A DNA stretch of 64,000 bases from Parafrankia elaeagni (GTDB lineage Bacteria; Actinomycetota; Actinomycetes; Frankiales; Frankiaceae). The position numbers were made by a program, and so were the translations under genes. Below, one piece after another: positions 25,328 through 33,961 of this stretch (the first letter of the stretch is position 1; the number at the start of each line of letters is the position of its first letter). The notes under the pieces were generated by a model. It saw only the letters and a program-made list of their open reading frames with translations. It did not search any database and was not told the DNA's origin. The stretch is taken from positions 62,001-126,000 of the forward strand of contig NZ_KB893728.1 of assembly GCF_000374165.1 (NCBI RefSeq), in the 5' to 3' direction.

Positions 25328-27809
25328 CGCTGACGTCCTCCCCGCCGTCCGGCCCGGCGCCGCGCGGGAGCAGCTCGATGAGCTCGCGGTTCACCGACCG
25401 CAGCGCCTCGATGTCGTTGCCGTCGACGGCGCGCCGGCCCTTCGCGATCAGTCGCGCGGCCGCGGCCTGGTCGGTCAGCTCGTCACGCATGCCGGTGAGC
25501 TGGGAGAAGCGGGCCATCACCACCGCCCCTGTTCTGCGGTCGACCACGGTGGCGAGGTAGGCGGCCAGCTGGTCCACCAGGGTCCGCAGATGCTCGGCAT
25601 CCCGGCTCTCCAGGGCACGGCGGACGTCGGCGGCGAGCAGTTCGTAGCGCCGTCGGTCCCGCGGCTCGCCGTACTCGTCGATCAGACCCGGCGCGTCGCG
25701 CAGCACCCGGTTCGCCCACTCGACCAGCGACGGCCACTCCAGCGCCTGCTCGACGGCGTCGAGCCTGGCCTGCAGGTCCAGCAGGCGCCTGCCGGCGGTG
25801 CCGGCCGCGTCGGTGTCTCCGTGCTCGGTCGCGGCGACGTCGTTCTCCAGCTGGTCGACCACCCGCTCGCCGTCCAGCTCGTCGAGGATCGCGAGCGCGG
25901 CCGGGTCGGCGGTGCGCCGCGCGTCCGTCTGCAGGCCGTCCAGCCGCTCCTGCTCGGTCCGCAGCGCCCGGCGAAGCTCGGCCGGCTCCGGGGCGCGCTC
26001 GGTGGTCAGGTCGTGGAAGGCCTCGAACTCCTCGTCGAGGACCGGCACGTACGCCCGCGTGGTGACCAGTCGGGAGGCGTCGATCTGGATCTCCACCTCG
26101 ATCTCGCTGTTCTTCGGGATGTCCCGGGTGACCTGGTCGGCGAGGATCTCCAGCGCGCCCACCTGCCGGTTGCGGCTGGCCCGGGCGTGCTCGCCCTCCA
26201 CGATCGGGATCCGCAGCAGGCCGCCGGACTCGCCACGGGTCAGCCGCACGGTGCTGCGCAGGATCTCGCGGGCCTTCTCCGGGATGCGGGTTCCCTTCGT
26301 CAGCAGCCAGGAGACCTCGTTGCCGGCCAGCGTGACGCCGATCGAGTGGGTCAGGGTCGCGGCCGGTGCGACGACCCCGACGGTGTACGTCAGCTCCTCG
26401 GGCTGGACCTTCTCCCGGGCCCCGGTCGGCCCCTCCAGGACGATCTCGTAGACGTTGCGTCGCTCGGGCTCGGCCCGCAGCGTGGTGATGAACGTCCCGG
26501 CCGCCGGCAGGACGACCTTCCCACTGCGCCACGGCGGCCGGGCCCCGGCGTTGACGAACTCGACGGTGAAACCGTCCAGCACCCGCCCGGCCGGGCCCCG
26601 CACCACCCCGCCGACCACCGGTTCCGGATCGGAGCCGATCGGCTTGTACTCCAGGTCCACCGTGTAGGAGACGTCCGGGCGGACCGGCTCCGCGGGCAGG
26701 CGCTGGGTCCCCGCGAAGATCGCCGCACCGCGGGCGACGACCGTCATCGGGTCCTGGCTGACGTCCAGCTCGATGCCGAGGCCCTCGTGTAGCCGGCGGC
26801 GCAGGTAGGGCGTGAGGGTCGGGCCGCCGACGAGCAGCACCCGGTCGATCCGGTCCGGCGTCAGCTGGCTCTCCCGCAGCGCGGCCTGGCAGATGTTGAC
26901 CGCCCGGGCGACGAACGGTTCGGTCAGGGCGTCGACGTCCGCGCTGTGCAGCTCGTGGACGAACTCCACCGGGGCGCCGCGGGAGTCGGCGCACAGTGGC
27001 GGGTCGCTGATGTCGACCAGCGCCGAGTCCGCCGAGGACAGCTCGATCTTCGCGTTCTCCGCGGCCGCCTTCAGCTTCGCGATCGCCTGCGCCCAGGTCG
27101 GCTCACCCCGCCCGAAGCCGGGCAGGGTGTACTGCCGCAGCAGCGCGGGGATCAGCAACTGCTCGACGATCGCCCAGTCGATGAGCTTCCCGCCCAGGAA
27201 GTTGTCGCCGCGGTGGTTGACGATGTCGAACTCGCCGTCGCGGACGTGCACGACCGAGGCGTCGAACGTGCCGCCGCCAAGGTCGAAGACGAGCCGGTAG
27301 ATGTTGTCCTCGTCGCGCTGGAAGCTGTAGGCGAGGGCAGCCGCGGTCGGCTCCTGCAGCAACGGGGAGAGCTCCAGCCCGGCGGCCTCGGCGGCCCGCC
27401 GCGTCGCGTCGGTCTGGTTCAGCTCGAACGCGGCCGGCACCGTGATGACGGCGGCCCGGACCTCCTCGCCCAGCTGCCTGGTCACGTTCGCCTTGAGCGC
27501 GCGCAGCACGTGGGCGGACAGATCCTCCGGGCCCAGCTTCAGGCCGCTGTTGGCGAAGGATGTCAGCTGGTCGCGCAGGCCCATCCTGAGCTTGAACTCG
27601 GCGGCGGCGTTCGCCGGGTCGGACTCGACCCGTTCGCGGGCGCGTTCGCCGACATGAATCCGCCCGGCGCGGTCGGCGTACACGGCCGACGGCGTGGTGT
27701 CGTGCCCGAAGGCGTTCTTGACGATGCGGGCCTCGGTGCCGTCCAGGACGGCGATCGCACTGTTGGTCGTCCCCAGATCGATGCCGAAGTCCATCGTTGA
27801 TCGCGCCAT
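25305..27809 (-). CDS. Hsp70-family ATPase chaperone (non-DnaK type)
   Basis: An 834-residue protein, longer than DnaK (about 620). The ATPase domain (1-385) is intact: FGIDLGTTNSAIAVLDG (phosphate 1), AVITVPAAFELNQTDATRRA, DLGGGTFDASVVHV (phosphate 2) and RVLLVGGPTLTPYLRRRL (adenosine). A beta-rich substrate-binding-like part follows (to about 600), then a long charged helical tail (600-834) unlike the DnaK lid. Two adjacent ATGs (27812, 27809) follow AGGAGG; 27809 gives the better spacing, and an ATG at 27794 begins MDFGIDLG. It sits after the GrpE-like gene and overlaps the OmpA-like gene. A role as an ATP-driven switch within this operon's complex is inferred. Confidence 0.9.
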   Translation of the reverse strand: MARSTMDFGIDLGTTNSAIAVLDGTEARIVKNAFGHDTTPSAVYADRAGRIHVGERARERVESDPANAAAEFKLRMGLRDQLTSFANSGLKLGPEDLSAHVLRALKANVTRQLGEEVRAAVITVPAAFELNQTDATRRAAEAAGLELSPLLQEPTAAALAYSFQRDEDNIYRLVFDLGGGTFDASVVHVRDGEFDIVNHRGDNFLGGKLIDWAIVEQLLIPALLRQYTLPGFGRGEPTWAQAIAKLKAAAENAKIELSSADSALVDISDPPLCADSRGAPVEFVHELHSADVDALTEPFVARAVNICQAALRESQLTPDRIDRVLLVGGPTLTPYLRRRLHEGLGIELDVSQDPMTVVARGAAIFAGTQRLPAEPVRPDVSYTVDLEYKPIGSDPEPVVGGVVRGPAGRVLDGFTVEFVNAGARPPWRSGKVVLPAAGTFITTLRAEPERRNVYEIVLEGPTGAREKVQPEELTYTVGVVAPAATLTHSIGVTLAGNEVSWLLTKGTRIPEKAREILRSTVRLTRGESGGLLRIPIVEGEHARASRNRQVGALEILADQVTRDIPKNSEIEVEIQIDASRLVTTRAYVPVLDEEFEAFHDLTTERAPEPAELRRALRTEQERLDGLQTDARRTADPAALAILDELDGERVVDQLENDVAATEHGDTDAAGTAGRRLLDLQARLDAVEQALEWPSLVEWANRVLRDAPGLIDEYGEPRDRRRYELLAADVRRALESRDAEHLRTLVDQLAAYLATVVDRRTGAVVMARFSQLTGMRDELTDQAAAARLIAKGRRAVDGNDIEALRSVNRELIELLPRGAGPDGGEDVSGVYKPQR

Positions 27810-27840
27810 CATGCCTCCTGGCCGGTGAAAGGGGGATGGG

Positions 27841-28527
27841 TCAGCCGCCGCCGTCGCGGGCGGCGGTGTCGGGCGGGGCAGTGTCGGGCGGAGCGGTGTC
27901 GCGTGAGGCGGTCTCGCGTGAGGCGGTGTCGGGCGGGGCGGTGCCGGGCGGGGCGGGAATGCCGACCACGACCTCACCGGTCTGCACCCGCTGGCCGTGT
28001 AGGTAGACGCTCGGCCGCAGGGTCTCCAGGACGATCTCGCCGCTCAGGCCGGCGGTCTGCTGGAACTCGAGAACCTGCAGGTCGAGGCCGGAGTCGTAGC
28101 GGGTGCGGTCGTGCTCCTGGATCTCGACCCCGGCCGCGGTGAGGGTGCCCCACAGGGAGTCGAGCTGGCGCTGCAGGCGGCGGGTGTCCGCCGGGCCGGC
28201 GGGCTTCGTCCGATCGGTGCCGCCGGCCAGGTCGGACAGGCGCCGGCGCAGCCGCCAGAGGCCGGTCGCGAGCTCGGCGACCACCGGCTGCCCGAGCGCC
28301 CGCGCTGTGGCGCCCGTAGCGCCCGTGGCGTCGGGTGCCGTCGTCGAAGTGGGCCCGGAGGCATCCGCGGTTCGGGTGGCCGAGGAGGCCAGCCGCAGTG
28401 CCTCGGCCCATTCCGCGGGCAGTGCCGGTCGGGCTATGCGGAACTCGCGGGGATGGCGCCACTGGCGCAGGCCCTCAACCACCGGTGACACCGAGCGGTC
28501 GTTCGCCTCGCTGCCAGCCCTTGCCAC
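27841..28527 (-). CDS. GrpE-like nucleotide exchange factor
   Basis: About 228 residues. The C-terminal half follows the GrpE pattern: an helix pair (LATGLWRLRRRLSDL; LQRQLDSLWGTL), then AAGVEIQEHDRTRYDSG, LSGEIVLETLRPSVYLHG and QRVQTGEVVVG, corresponding to GrpE's 'GVe', fDp and 'GY-l-gR-l-pA-VvV' segments. Directly upstream of Hsp70, it is the expected exchange factor. Its long N-terminal coiled coil is replaced by an Ala/Thr-rich stretch. The start is uncertain: GTG 28527, or GTGs at 28491/28482; all overlap the preceding gene. The C-terminus is a tandem-repeat tail (Asp-Thr-Ala-Pro-Pro type). Assignment is from pattern, not from close identity. Confidence 0.7.
   Translation of the reverse strand: MARAGSEANDRSVSPVVEGLRQWRHPREFRIARPALPAEWAEALRLASSATRTADASGPTSTTAPDATGATGATARALGQPVVAELATGLWRLRRRLSDLAGGTDRTKPAGPADTRRLQRQLDSLWGTLTAAGVEIQEHDRTRYDSGLDLQVLEFQQTAGLSGEIVLETLRPSVYLHGQRVQTGEVVVGIPAPPGTAPPDTASRETASRDTAPPDTAPPDTAARDGGG
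27866..27955. repeat. 15-base tandem repeat, 6 copies, in the GrpE-like gene
   Basis: Six consecutive 15-base units related to GTGTCGGGCGGGGCG fill the end of the GrpE-like gene. On the coding strand they encode Asp-Thr-Ala-Pro-Pro and Glu/Asp-Thr-Ala-Ser-Arg units, a flexible Pro-rich tail. Confidence 0.9.
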
Positions 28528-30079
28528 GCAGGTCCGCCAATGGTGGGAAGGAATCGATGCGCGCCCGCTCCCGTCGCGCGGCGGGCCAGCTCACGGCCAT
28601 CCCGTCGACGAGGAAGGCGATGACCGCGGCGAGAACGCCGAGCGCGACGAAGCCGCCGCCAGCGCCGGGGAACAGCATCGAGGGAACGCTGATCGCCACG
28701 AGGAAGTACAGGACGGTACGCAGGGCCATCCGCCAGCCGCCGCTCGCCCTGCGCAGCTCGCAGGTACGGCAGCGCGGCACGGTGATCTCACCCTTGCTCC
28801 ACTGCACGCCCTGGAAGGTCCGAACCACCTCGCCGTGCATCCAGACCCTGACTCCCGAGCGTTCCTCGGCCGGCCGGTCCCGGCAGACCCAGCAGACGAT
28901 GTGCAGAGCGGACGACTCGAGAAGCGCCCGGTTCTCGGCCAGCCGCTCGCGGATGGCCTCGGAGCCCGCCGTGCGCTCGGCCCGCGTCAGCAGCTCGGTC
29001 ATCGTGAGGTGATCGCGGGCGGCGTTGTCTCCCGCGGCGCGGGGCACGCCCCTGGTCCGGTCGAAGGCCAGCAGGCAGTGCAGCGTCTCGAGGGCGACCT
29101 TGTCGTGCGCGCGGACCCGCGTCGGCTCCTCGGCGGGCAGCAGGACGTCGATCCGTTCCAGCAGCTCCGCGGACTCGGTGAGGATCCGCTCGGCCTGGGC
29201 CAGGCCGTCCGTCGAGGTGTTCTCGGCGATCCGGACGGCGCTGTCACACAGGGTCGTGACCTCGTTCGCCCAGGGGGTGCCCGCCGTGCGCAGTGCGGCC
29301 CCGAGGGCCTCGTCGGCGGTGGGCCCCAGCCGCGCCGCCCGCATCGCCGCCAGCTGTCGCTCGGCCCGTCCGAGGTCGCCCGCGGTGAGGGCCGCGACGG
29401 CGAGCTCGGCGCCGATCGCGAGCAGCGCGGTCGGCAGCGCCGCCCGGACGTCGGCGGCCAGGCTCTCGTCGAGCCGGGCGTTGCCGGCCTGCCGGATGCG
29501 CGCCGCGAGACCCTCCCAGACCCGATCGTCGTCCAGGACGTTCTCCCAGCGGCGATGGACCGAGAGCCAGTCAGGGGGCGGACCACTCGTGTCGGTGGCG
29601 GCCTGCTCGGCGTCCAGGGCCTGCAGGTGCTCGAGCACCGCGAGGTTGTGGACGGCACTCGCGGCCTCCGCGGACGCTTCCGGATCGGTTCGGGCCGCTG
29701 CCGTGCTCCAGTGCCGCACCGCGGACGCCGTGTCGCCGGTGGCCAGGGCGGCGAGCGTCGGGTCCGGCTCGCCACCCGTGCCGCTGGTGGCGACTGGCCA
29801 GAACCAGAAGAACTCGTCGACCAGCCGCTGGCGGGGGTCCCCCAGCCGGTCGAGGGCACCGCGGAGGTCCTGGGCGGACGGCGCCGGCCGCAGCGGCAGG
29901 ACGTCCGACACCGGCAGCTCGCCGCCGGTCTTCTCGATCACGGCGAGCATGTCGGACTTCCGCCTGATGTCCCGCCCGGTCGCCGCCAGGGGCAGGCCGG
30001 TCACGCGGAAGGCGTTCTGCCGGTAGAGCCGTGGCGACAGTCGCCCGAGGAGACCGGAGTCGGTGTGCCGGGTCGTCAT
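28475..30079 (-). CDS. J-domain-like, zinc-ribbon membrane protein
   Basis: A 534-residue protein. The N-terminus (RQNAFRVTGLPLAATGRDI, then RRKSDMLAVIEK and ALDRLGDPRQRLVDEFFWF) follows the helix pattern of J-domains, including the helix IV 'L-DP--R--D' motif, but the HPD tripeptide that stimulates Hsp70 is absent. A long helical middle (about 100-385) resembles TPR-like repeats. Near the C-terminus two CxxC pairs (CWVC and CRTC, 45 residues apart) form a likely zinc ribbon, followed by two membrane segments. ATG 30079 overlaps the kinase stop as ATGA. Its position between a kinase and GrpE-like/Hsp70 genes supports a co-chaperone role. The family is not one I can name. Confidence 0.7.
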   Translation of the reverse strand: MTTRHTDSGLLGRLSPRLYRQNAFRVTGLPLAATGRDIRRKSDMLAVIEKTGGELPVSDVLPLRPAPSAQDLRGALDRLGDPRQRLVDEFFWFWPVATSGTGGEPDPTLAALATGDTASAVRHWSTAAARTDPEASAEAASAVHNLAVLEHLQALDAEQAATDTSGPPPDWLSVHRRWENVLDDDRVWEGLAARIRQAGNARLDESLAADVRAALPTALLAIGAELAVAALTAGDLGRAERQLAAMRAARLGPTADEALGAALRTAGTPWANEVTTLCDSAVRIAENTSTDGLAQAERILTESAELLERIDVLLPAEEPTRVRAHDKVALETLHCLLAFDRTRGVPRAAGDNAARDHLTMTELLTRAERTAGSEAIRERLAENRALLESSALHIVCWVCRDRPAEERSGVRVWMHGEVVRTFQGVQWSKGEITVPRCRTCELRRASGGWRMALRTVLYFLVAISVPSMLFPGAGGGFVALGVLAAVIAFLVDGMAVSWPAARRERARIDSFPPLADLRGKGWQRGERPLGVTGG

Positions 30080-31269
30080 CTCGCCACCCCCCTGCGCCAC
30101 AGCCGGATCCGGGACGCATGCTGTTCACGCAGATCAGGCCAGGCGGCGCAGGCCTCCTCCATCAGATCGGCGGCGTGGCCGTACCGGCCGGCGGCAGCGG
30201 CGGCCACCGCCCGGGCAGCCAGCCGCTCCGCCGCAGCCTGCCCGTCGGCCGCTGCCCGGTCCGCGGGTAACGCGCGCTGGTCCGCGGGTAACGCGCGGCG
30301 CTCCGGCGGCGCCTGGCCGCCGGGCGAGGCCCGGCCGAACGTCTGCTTGCCTGCGGCGATCTCCTCTGCCGGCACGGGTTCCCGCAGCGGCCGACGGGCC
30401 GCGGCCGGGGTGTCCGGCCGCCACGCCTCCAGCTCGGTGAGCAGCTGCGCGGCCGACGGGTAGCGCTTCGCCATGTCGAAGGACAGCGCCCGGGCGACGA
30501 TGCCGTCCAGTACCGGGTCCACCGCGTGCCGCACCTCGCTCGGCGGCACGAGCGCCGATCGGTGCCACGACGCCGCGACCGGGTCGCCGGCGCCGCGCTG
30601 CGGATAGGGGACCTGGTCGGTCAGCAGCAGGTAGAACACGACACCCAGCGACCAGACGTCCGCCGGCATCGATGACAGGTGTGGGTGGAGCAGGGTCTCC
30701 GGTGCCATGAAGGCAATCGACCCCTGGGAGCTCGCCAGCAGGGTCAGGGCGCTGACCTTCCTGGCGAGGCCGAAATCGCTGACCCGCACCCGCAGGCCGG
30801 CCCCGTCATAACCGACCAGGATGTTCTGCGGAGTGATGTCACGGTGGACGATCGGCGGGGACTCCTGGTGCGCCACGGCCAGACCGCGTGCCGCCTGGCG
30901 GATGACGTCAACCGCTGTCGGGACGGGCACGTACCCCTCGCCCTGCGAGCGCCAGAAGTCGTGCAGCGTACCGCCGGCGACGTATTCCATGGTGAAGTAG
31001 GCGTGAACGCCGCCGGACGTCTCGACGGTGTTGGCCTCGAACACCCGGACGATGTTCGGGTGTGCTATGCCGGAGAGCAGCATCGCCTCGCCGAGCGCGT
31101 CATGCACCTGTTCTGTGGACATTCCCGCCTGCCGGAAGACCTTCATCGCCTGCCGCTTCCTCAGATATCGGTGCCTGACCCGGTACACCTCCGCGAACGC
31201 ACCGGCGCCGAGTAGTCGCTCCACCGTGTAGGTGTCACGGACGACCTGCCCGTCGCGTAACAGAGCCAT
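30076..31269 (-). CDS. Serine/threonine protein kinase (soluble), first gene of the Hsp70 operon
   Basis: A 397-residue Hanks-type kinase. Glycine loop LGAGAFAEVY, ATP-binding Lys43 (QAMKVF), catalytic HRDITPQN, DFGLARK and the activation-segment APE (FMAPETLLHP) are all present, so it should be active. A proline- and Arg-rich linker follows the kinase domain, with a short helical repeat (AAAAAGRYGHAADLMEEACA) at the C-terminus. Unlike PknB it has no membrane segment or PASTA domains. It heads the six-gene operon, overlapping the J-like gene by 4 bases, so it may phosphorylate a chaperone component. Confidence 0.9.
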   Translation of the reverse strand: MALLRDGQVVRDTYTVERLLGAGAFAEVYRVRHRYLRKRQAMKVFRQAGMSTEQVHDALGEAMLLSGIAHPNIVRVFEANTVETSGGVHAYFTMEYVAGGTLHDFWRSQGEGYVPVPTAVDVIRQAARGLAVAHQESPPIVHRDITPQNILVGYDGAGLRVRVSDFGLARKVSALTLLASSQGSIAFMAPETLLHPHLSSMPADVWSLGVVFYLLLTDQVPYPQRGAGDPVAASWHRSALVPPSEVRHAVDPVLDGIVARALSFDMAKRYPSAAQLLTELEAWRPDTPAAARRPLREPVPAEEIAAGKQTFGRASPGGQAPPERRALPADQRALPADRAAADGQAAAERLAARAVAAAAAGRYGHAADLMEEACAAWPDLREQHASRIRLWRRGVAR

Positions 31270-31778
31270 GGGTCCGAACCTCCGGCAGCGCAGTACCAGA
31301 CAGGGGTTCCACGGGGCCGGCTCCCACCGTCTGCTCCGGTCCTCGGGGATGGACTGGCGCGCGGTCGGGCGGGTGCGAGCGCGCTGGGCCTGCTGATTGT
31401 CCCGCTGTTTCCGAACCGCGTCGCCGCTGCCGGCCGCCGTTGTCTGTCAGGATGACGACAGGCCGCCGAGATGTCGAGCCCACAGGTTTCTTGTCTAGCA
31501 GCAACAAATTTCCTCCCTGCTGTTCTCGTGCGGCGCACAGCCGTCACGTCAGTCTTCTCTCCCTCAGCGCGTCGCTGGGAGGAGAAACCGAAGAACGGTC
31601 TCTCGGAAAACCGATTTCTGGCTGGATCCCGCGTTCTCCCGGGGCCCGGTCGGAACGATTTCCGATGGGTCGGGGTTGTCGAGGGCTGGCTTCCTCGTGA
31701 TGATGCTGCGGTGGTAAGGATGCGGCGCTCGGGGCGCTCGGGGCGCTCGGCGGGACTGCGCGACCGCGGGAGTATCCG
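31270..31778. promoter_or_regulatory. Divergent promoter region between the two kinase genes
   Basis: A 509-base non-coding spacer between genes pointing away from each other. The AT-rich parts near 31480-31530 (CACAGGTTTCTTGTC, AACAAATTTCC) and 31590-31670 probably carry the two promoters. Just before the right-hand gene is a repeated GGCGCTCGG tract (31723-31752). I could not assign a specific operator. Confidence 0.5.
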
Positions 31779-33605
31779 GTGATCGTCGACCGGTCGCGGG
31801 TGGCCGCGGCCGTGCCGAACTACGTGCTGGGTGAACAGCTCGGCTCGGGGGCGTTCGGCCTGGTGCTGCGGGCCGAGCACCGCCGGATGCGCCGCCCGGC
31901 GGCGATCAAGGTGATGCCGGCCGAGGGCGCGCGGATAGACTTCGCCGCCGAGGCGCGGCTGCTCGCGGGGCTGGACCATCCGCACGTCGTCCGGGTGTAC
32001 GACTACATCGAGGCCGACGATCTGTGTCTGGTCGTGATGGAGCTGCTCGCCGGCGGCACGCTGACCCGGCGGCGGGCCACGCTGAGCGCTGGGCAGACCT
32101 GCGCGGTGGGCCTCGCGGTGGCCGCGGCGCTGGGCCACGCCCACGACCGCGGGGTGCTGCACCGCGATGTCAAGGCCGACAACATCCTGTTCGCCGCGGA
32201 CGGGACGGTGAAGGTCGGCGACTTCGGGATCGCGAAACTGTTCGAAGGGTCGGCGGCCACCGTCAGCAAGGTCGTCGGCACGCCGATCTACATGGCGCCG
32301 GAGCAGATCGACGTGGGCGGCCGGCTCGGACCGGCAACCGACCTGTACGCCCTCAGCGCCGTTCTCTACACCCTGCTGGCCGGCCGGCCCCCGTTCGACC
32401 CGAAGCAGCCCCTGCACCTGCTGTGGCACCAGCTGCGCAACGAGCCCGCCCCGCCGATGGACGGAGTGCCGGGCTCCGTCGCCCAGGTGGTGCTGCGCGG
32501 GCTCGAGAAGGACCCGGCGGCCCGCCACCCGGACCCGGCGGGGTTCGCTCTGGACCTCGCCGGCGCCGCGGCGGAGGCCTATGGTGTCGACTGGATCGCC
32601 CGCACCGGCATGCCGCTGCATCTCGACGACGCCGTCCGCCGTGCCGCCGTCCGCCCTGTCACTGTCCGCCGTGCCGCTGTCCGGTCACCGGCCGATGCGG
32701 TGACGGAACTCGTCCAGGACATCGTCGCGGAGGGGCCGACTGCGCGCCCCGACGGGCTGCCCGCATTCACCGGCCCGGCCCCGGGCAGCGCCGGATCCAC
32801 ATCGGGCACGGCGGTCACAGCCAGCGCCGACACCACCGAGGGCCGGTACGCGGGCACCGTCGGCGCGGAGGAGTTCGCCCGACTGCGGCACGCCCACGGC
32901 GCCGACCATCACACCACCCTGGCTGCGGCGAACGAGCTCGCTCTGCGGCTGAGCGCCCTCGGGCGGCACGAGGAAGCCCGCGAACTCGACGAGGACGTGC
33001 TCGGACGGCTGCATCGTCAGCTGGGGCCCGACCATCCGGACACGCTCACCTCCGCCCACAACCTCGCGGTCGACCTGACTGCGCTCGGTGCGGCCAGCCG
33101 CGCCCGTGACCTGTGTCAGGACACGCTCCGGCGGCGCCGGAGCGTCCTCGGGCCCGACCACCCGGACACCCTCGACACGGCGCACAATCTCGGCATGCTG
33201 TGCAGCGCCGGCGGCGAGCACGGGGCGGCGCGTGAGCTGGGGGAGGACACTCTGGCCCGGCGCCGGCGGGTGCTGGGGCCCGACCATCCCGAGACCCTGA
33301 CCGCCGCCTTCAACCTGGCCGCGCGGCTGGGCGCCCTCGGCGAGTTCGAGGCGGCGCGCGAGCTGGGGGAGGACACTCTGGCCCGGCGCCGGCGGATGCT
33401 GGGGCCCGACCATCCCGAGACACTGGTCAGCGCCTTCAACGTCGCCTTCTACCTCGGCCGTCTCGGCCGCTACCTGGACGCCGGCGACCTCTGCGCGGAC
33501 ATCCAGGAGAGCCGTGGCCGGAGCCTCGGCCCGGGCCACCCCGACACCCTCGCCGCCGAGGATGCCGTCGCCTGGTGGTTCCACCAGGCCGGGCGTGACC
33601 TTTAG
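31779..33605 (+). CDS. Serine/threonine kinase with tetratricopeptide C-terminus
   Basis: A 608-residue protein. The kinase domain (about 12-270) has LGSGAFGLVL, Lys44 (AAIKVMP), HRDVKADN, DFGIAKL and MAPEQ. After a linker rich in Ala, Thr and Pro, residues 365-600 form about five 42-residue TPR units of the kinesin-light-chain type, each with the LGPDHPDTL signature. Two neighbouring units are nearly identical at DNA level (around 33231-33299 and 33357-33425), indicating recent duplication. GTG 31779 has GGGAG 6 bases upstream. It is divergent from the chaperone operon; TPR domains often bind chaperone C-termini, but that link is inferred. Confidence 0.9.
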   Translation: MIVDRSRVAAAVPNYVLGEQLGSGAFGLVLRAEHRRMRRPAAIKVMPAEGARIDFAAEARLLAGLDHPHVVRVYDYIEADDLCLVVMELLAGGTLTRRRATLSAGQTCAVGLAVAAALGHAHDRGVLHRDVKADNILFAADGTVKVGDFGIAKLFEGSAATVSKVVGTPIYMAPEQIDVGGRLGPATDLYALSAVLYTLLAGRPPFDPKQPLHLLWHQLRNEPAPPMDGVPGSVAQVVLRGLEKDPAARHPDPAGFALDLAGAAAEAYGVDWIARTGMPLHLDDAVRRAAVRPVTVRRAAVRSPADAVTELVQDIVAEGPTARPDGLPAFTGPAPGSAGSTSGTAVTASADTTEGRYAGTVGAEEFARLRHAHGADHHTTLAAANELALRLSALGRHEEARELDEDVLGRLHRQLGPDHPDTLTSAHNLAVDLTALGAASRARDLCQDTLRRRRSVLGPDHPDTLDTAHNLGMLCSAGGEHGAARELGEDTLARRRRVLGPDHPETLTAAFNLAARLGALGEFEAARELGEDTLARRRRMLGPDHPETLVSAFNVAFYLGRLGRYLDAGDLCADIQESRGRSLGPGHPDTLAAEDAVAWWFHQAGRDL

Positions 33606-33961
33606 CCGCCTTTGGATCCGATGGCGGCCACAGCCGTCGGCGCGGTTTGTTGCTGCCACCGAACGGCGGCCTTGTGCGCATAGATCGGCGCCTTTTGTTC
33701 TGGCTGGACGAGCAGTTCTCGCCGCCGTTAGGCTCGCTCTGCTGGTGGGCGTATAAGGGTCATGTGGGTGACGGCGGATTCTGTCGTGCGTCGGCTCGGA
33801 CAACTCGGAGAGCACGAGCCGCGGGCGGTTCTCCGTCATTGGCCTGATTCGTTCTGTCCAGCGGGTCGTCCGTCGTGGCCCGCCCTGCCGGCGGCAGGGC
33901 GGCACGGCGGCTGACTCCGTCACGTCTTCGTAGATACTCGGGAAAAATTCGGGGGTTTCTG
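33606..33961. other. Intergenic region with hairpins
   Basis: No gene seen. A short inverted repeat (CCGCC/GGCGG around 33607-33628) directly after the kinase stop may act as a terminator. A 10-base perfect stem (33880-33889 with 33893-33902, 3-base loop) lies about 60 bases before the next gene and overlaps the alternative upstream start of that gene, which argues against it. Confidence 0.45.
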
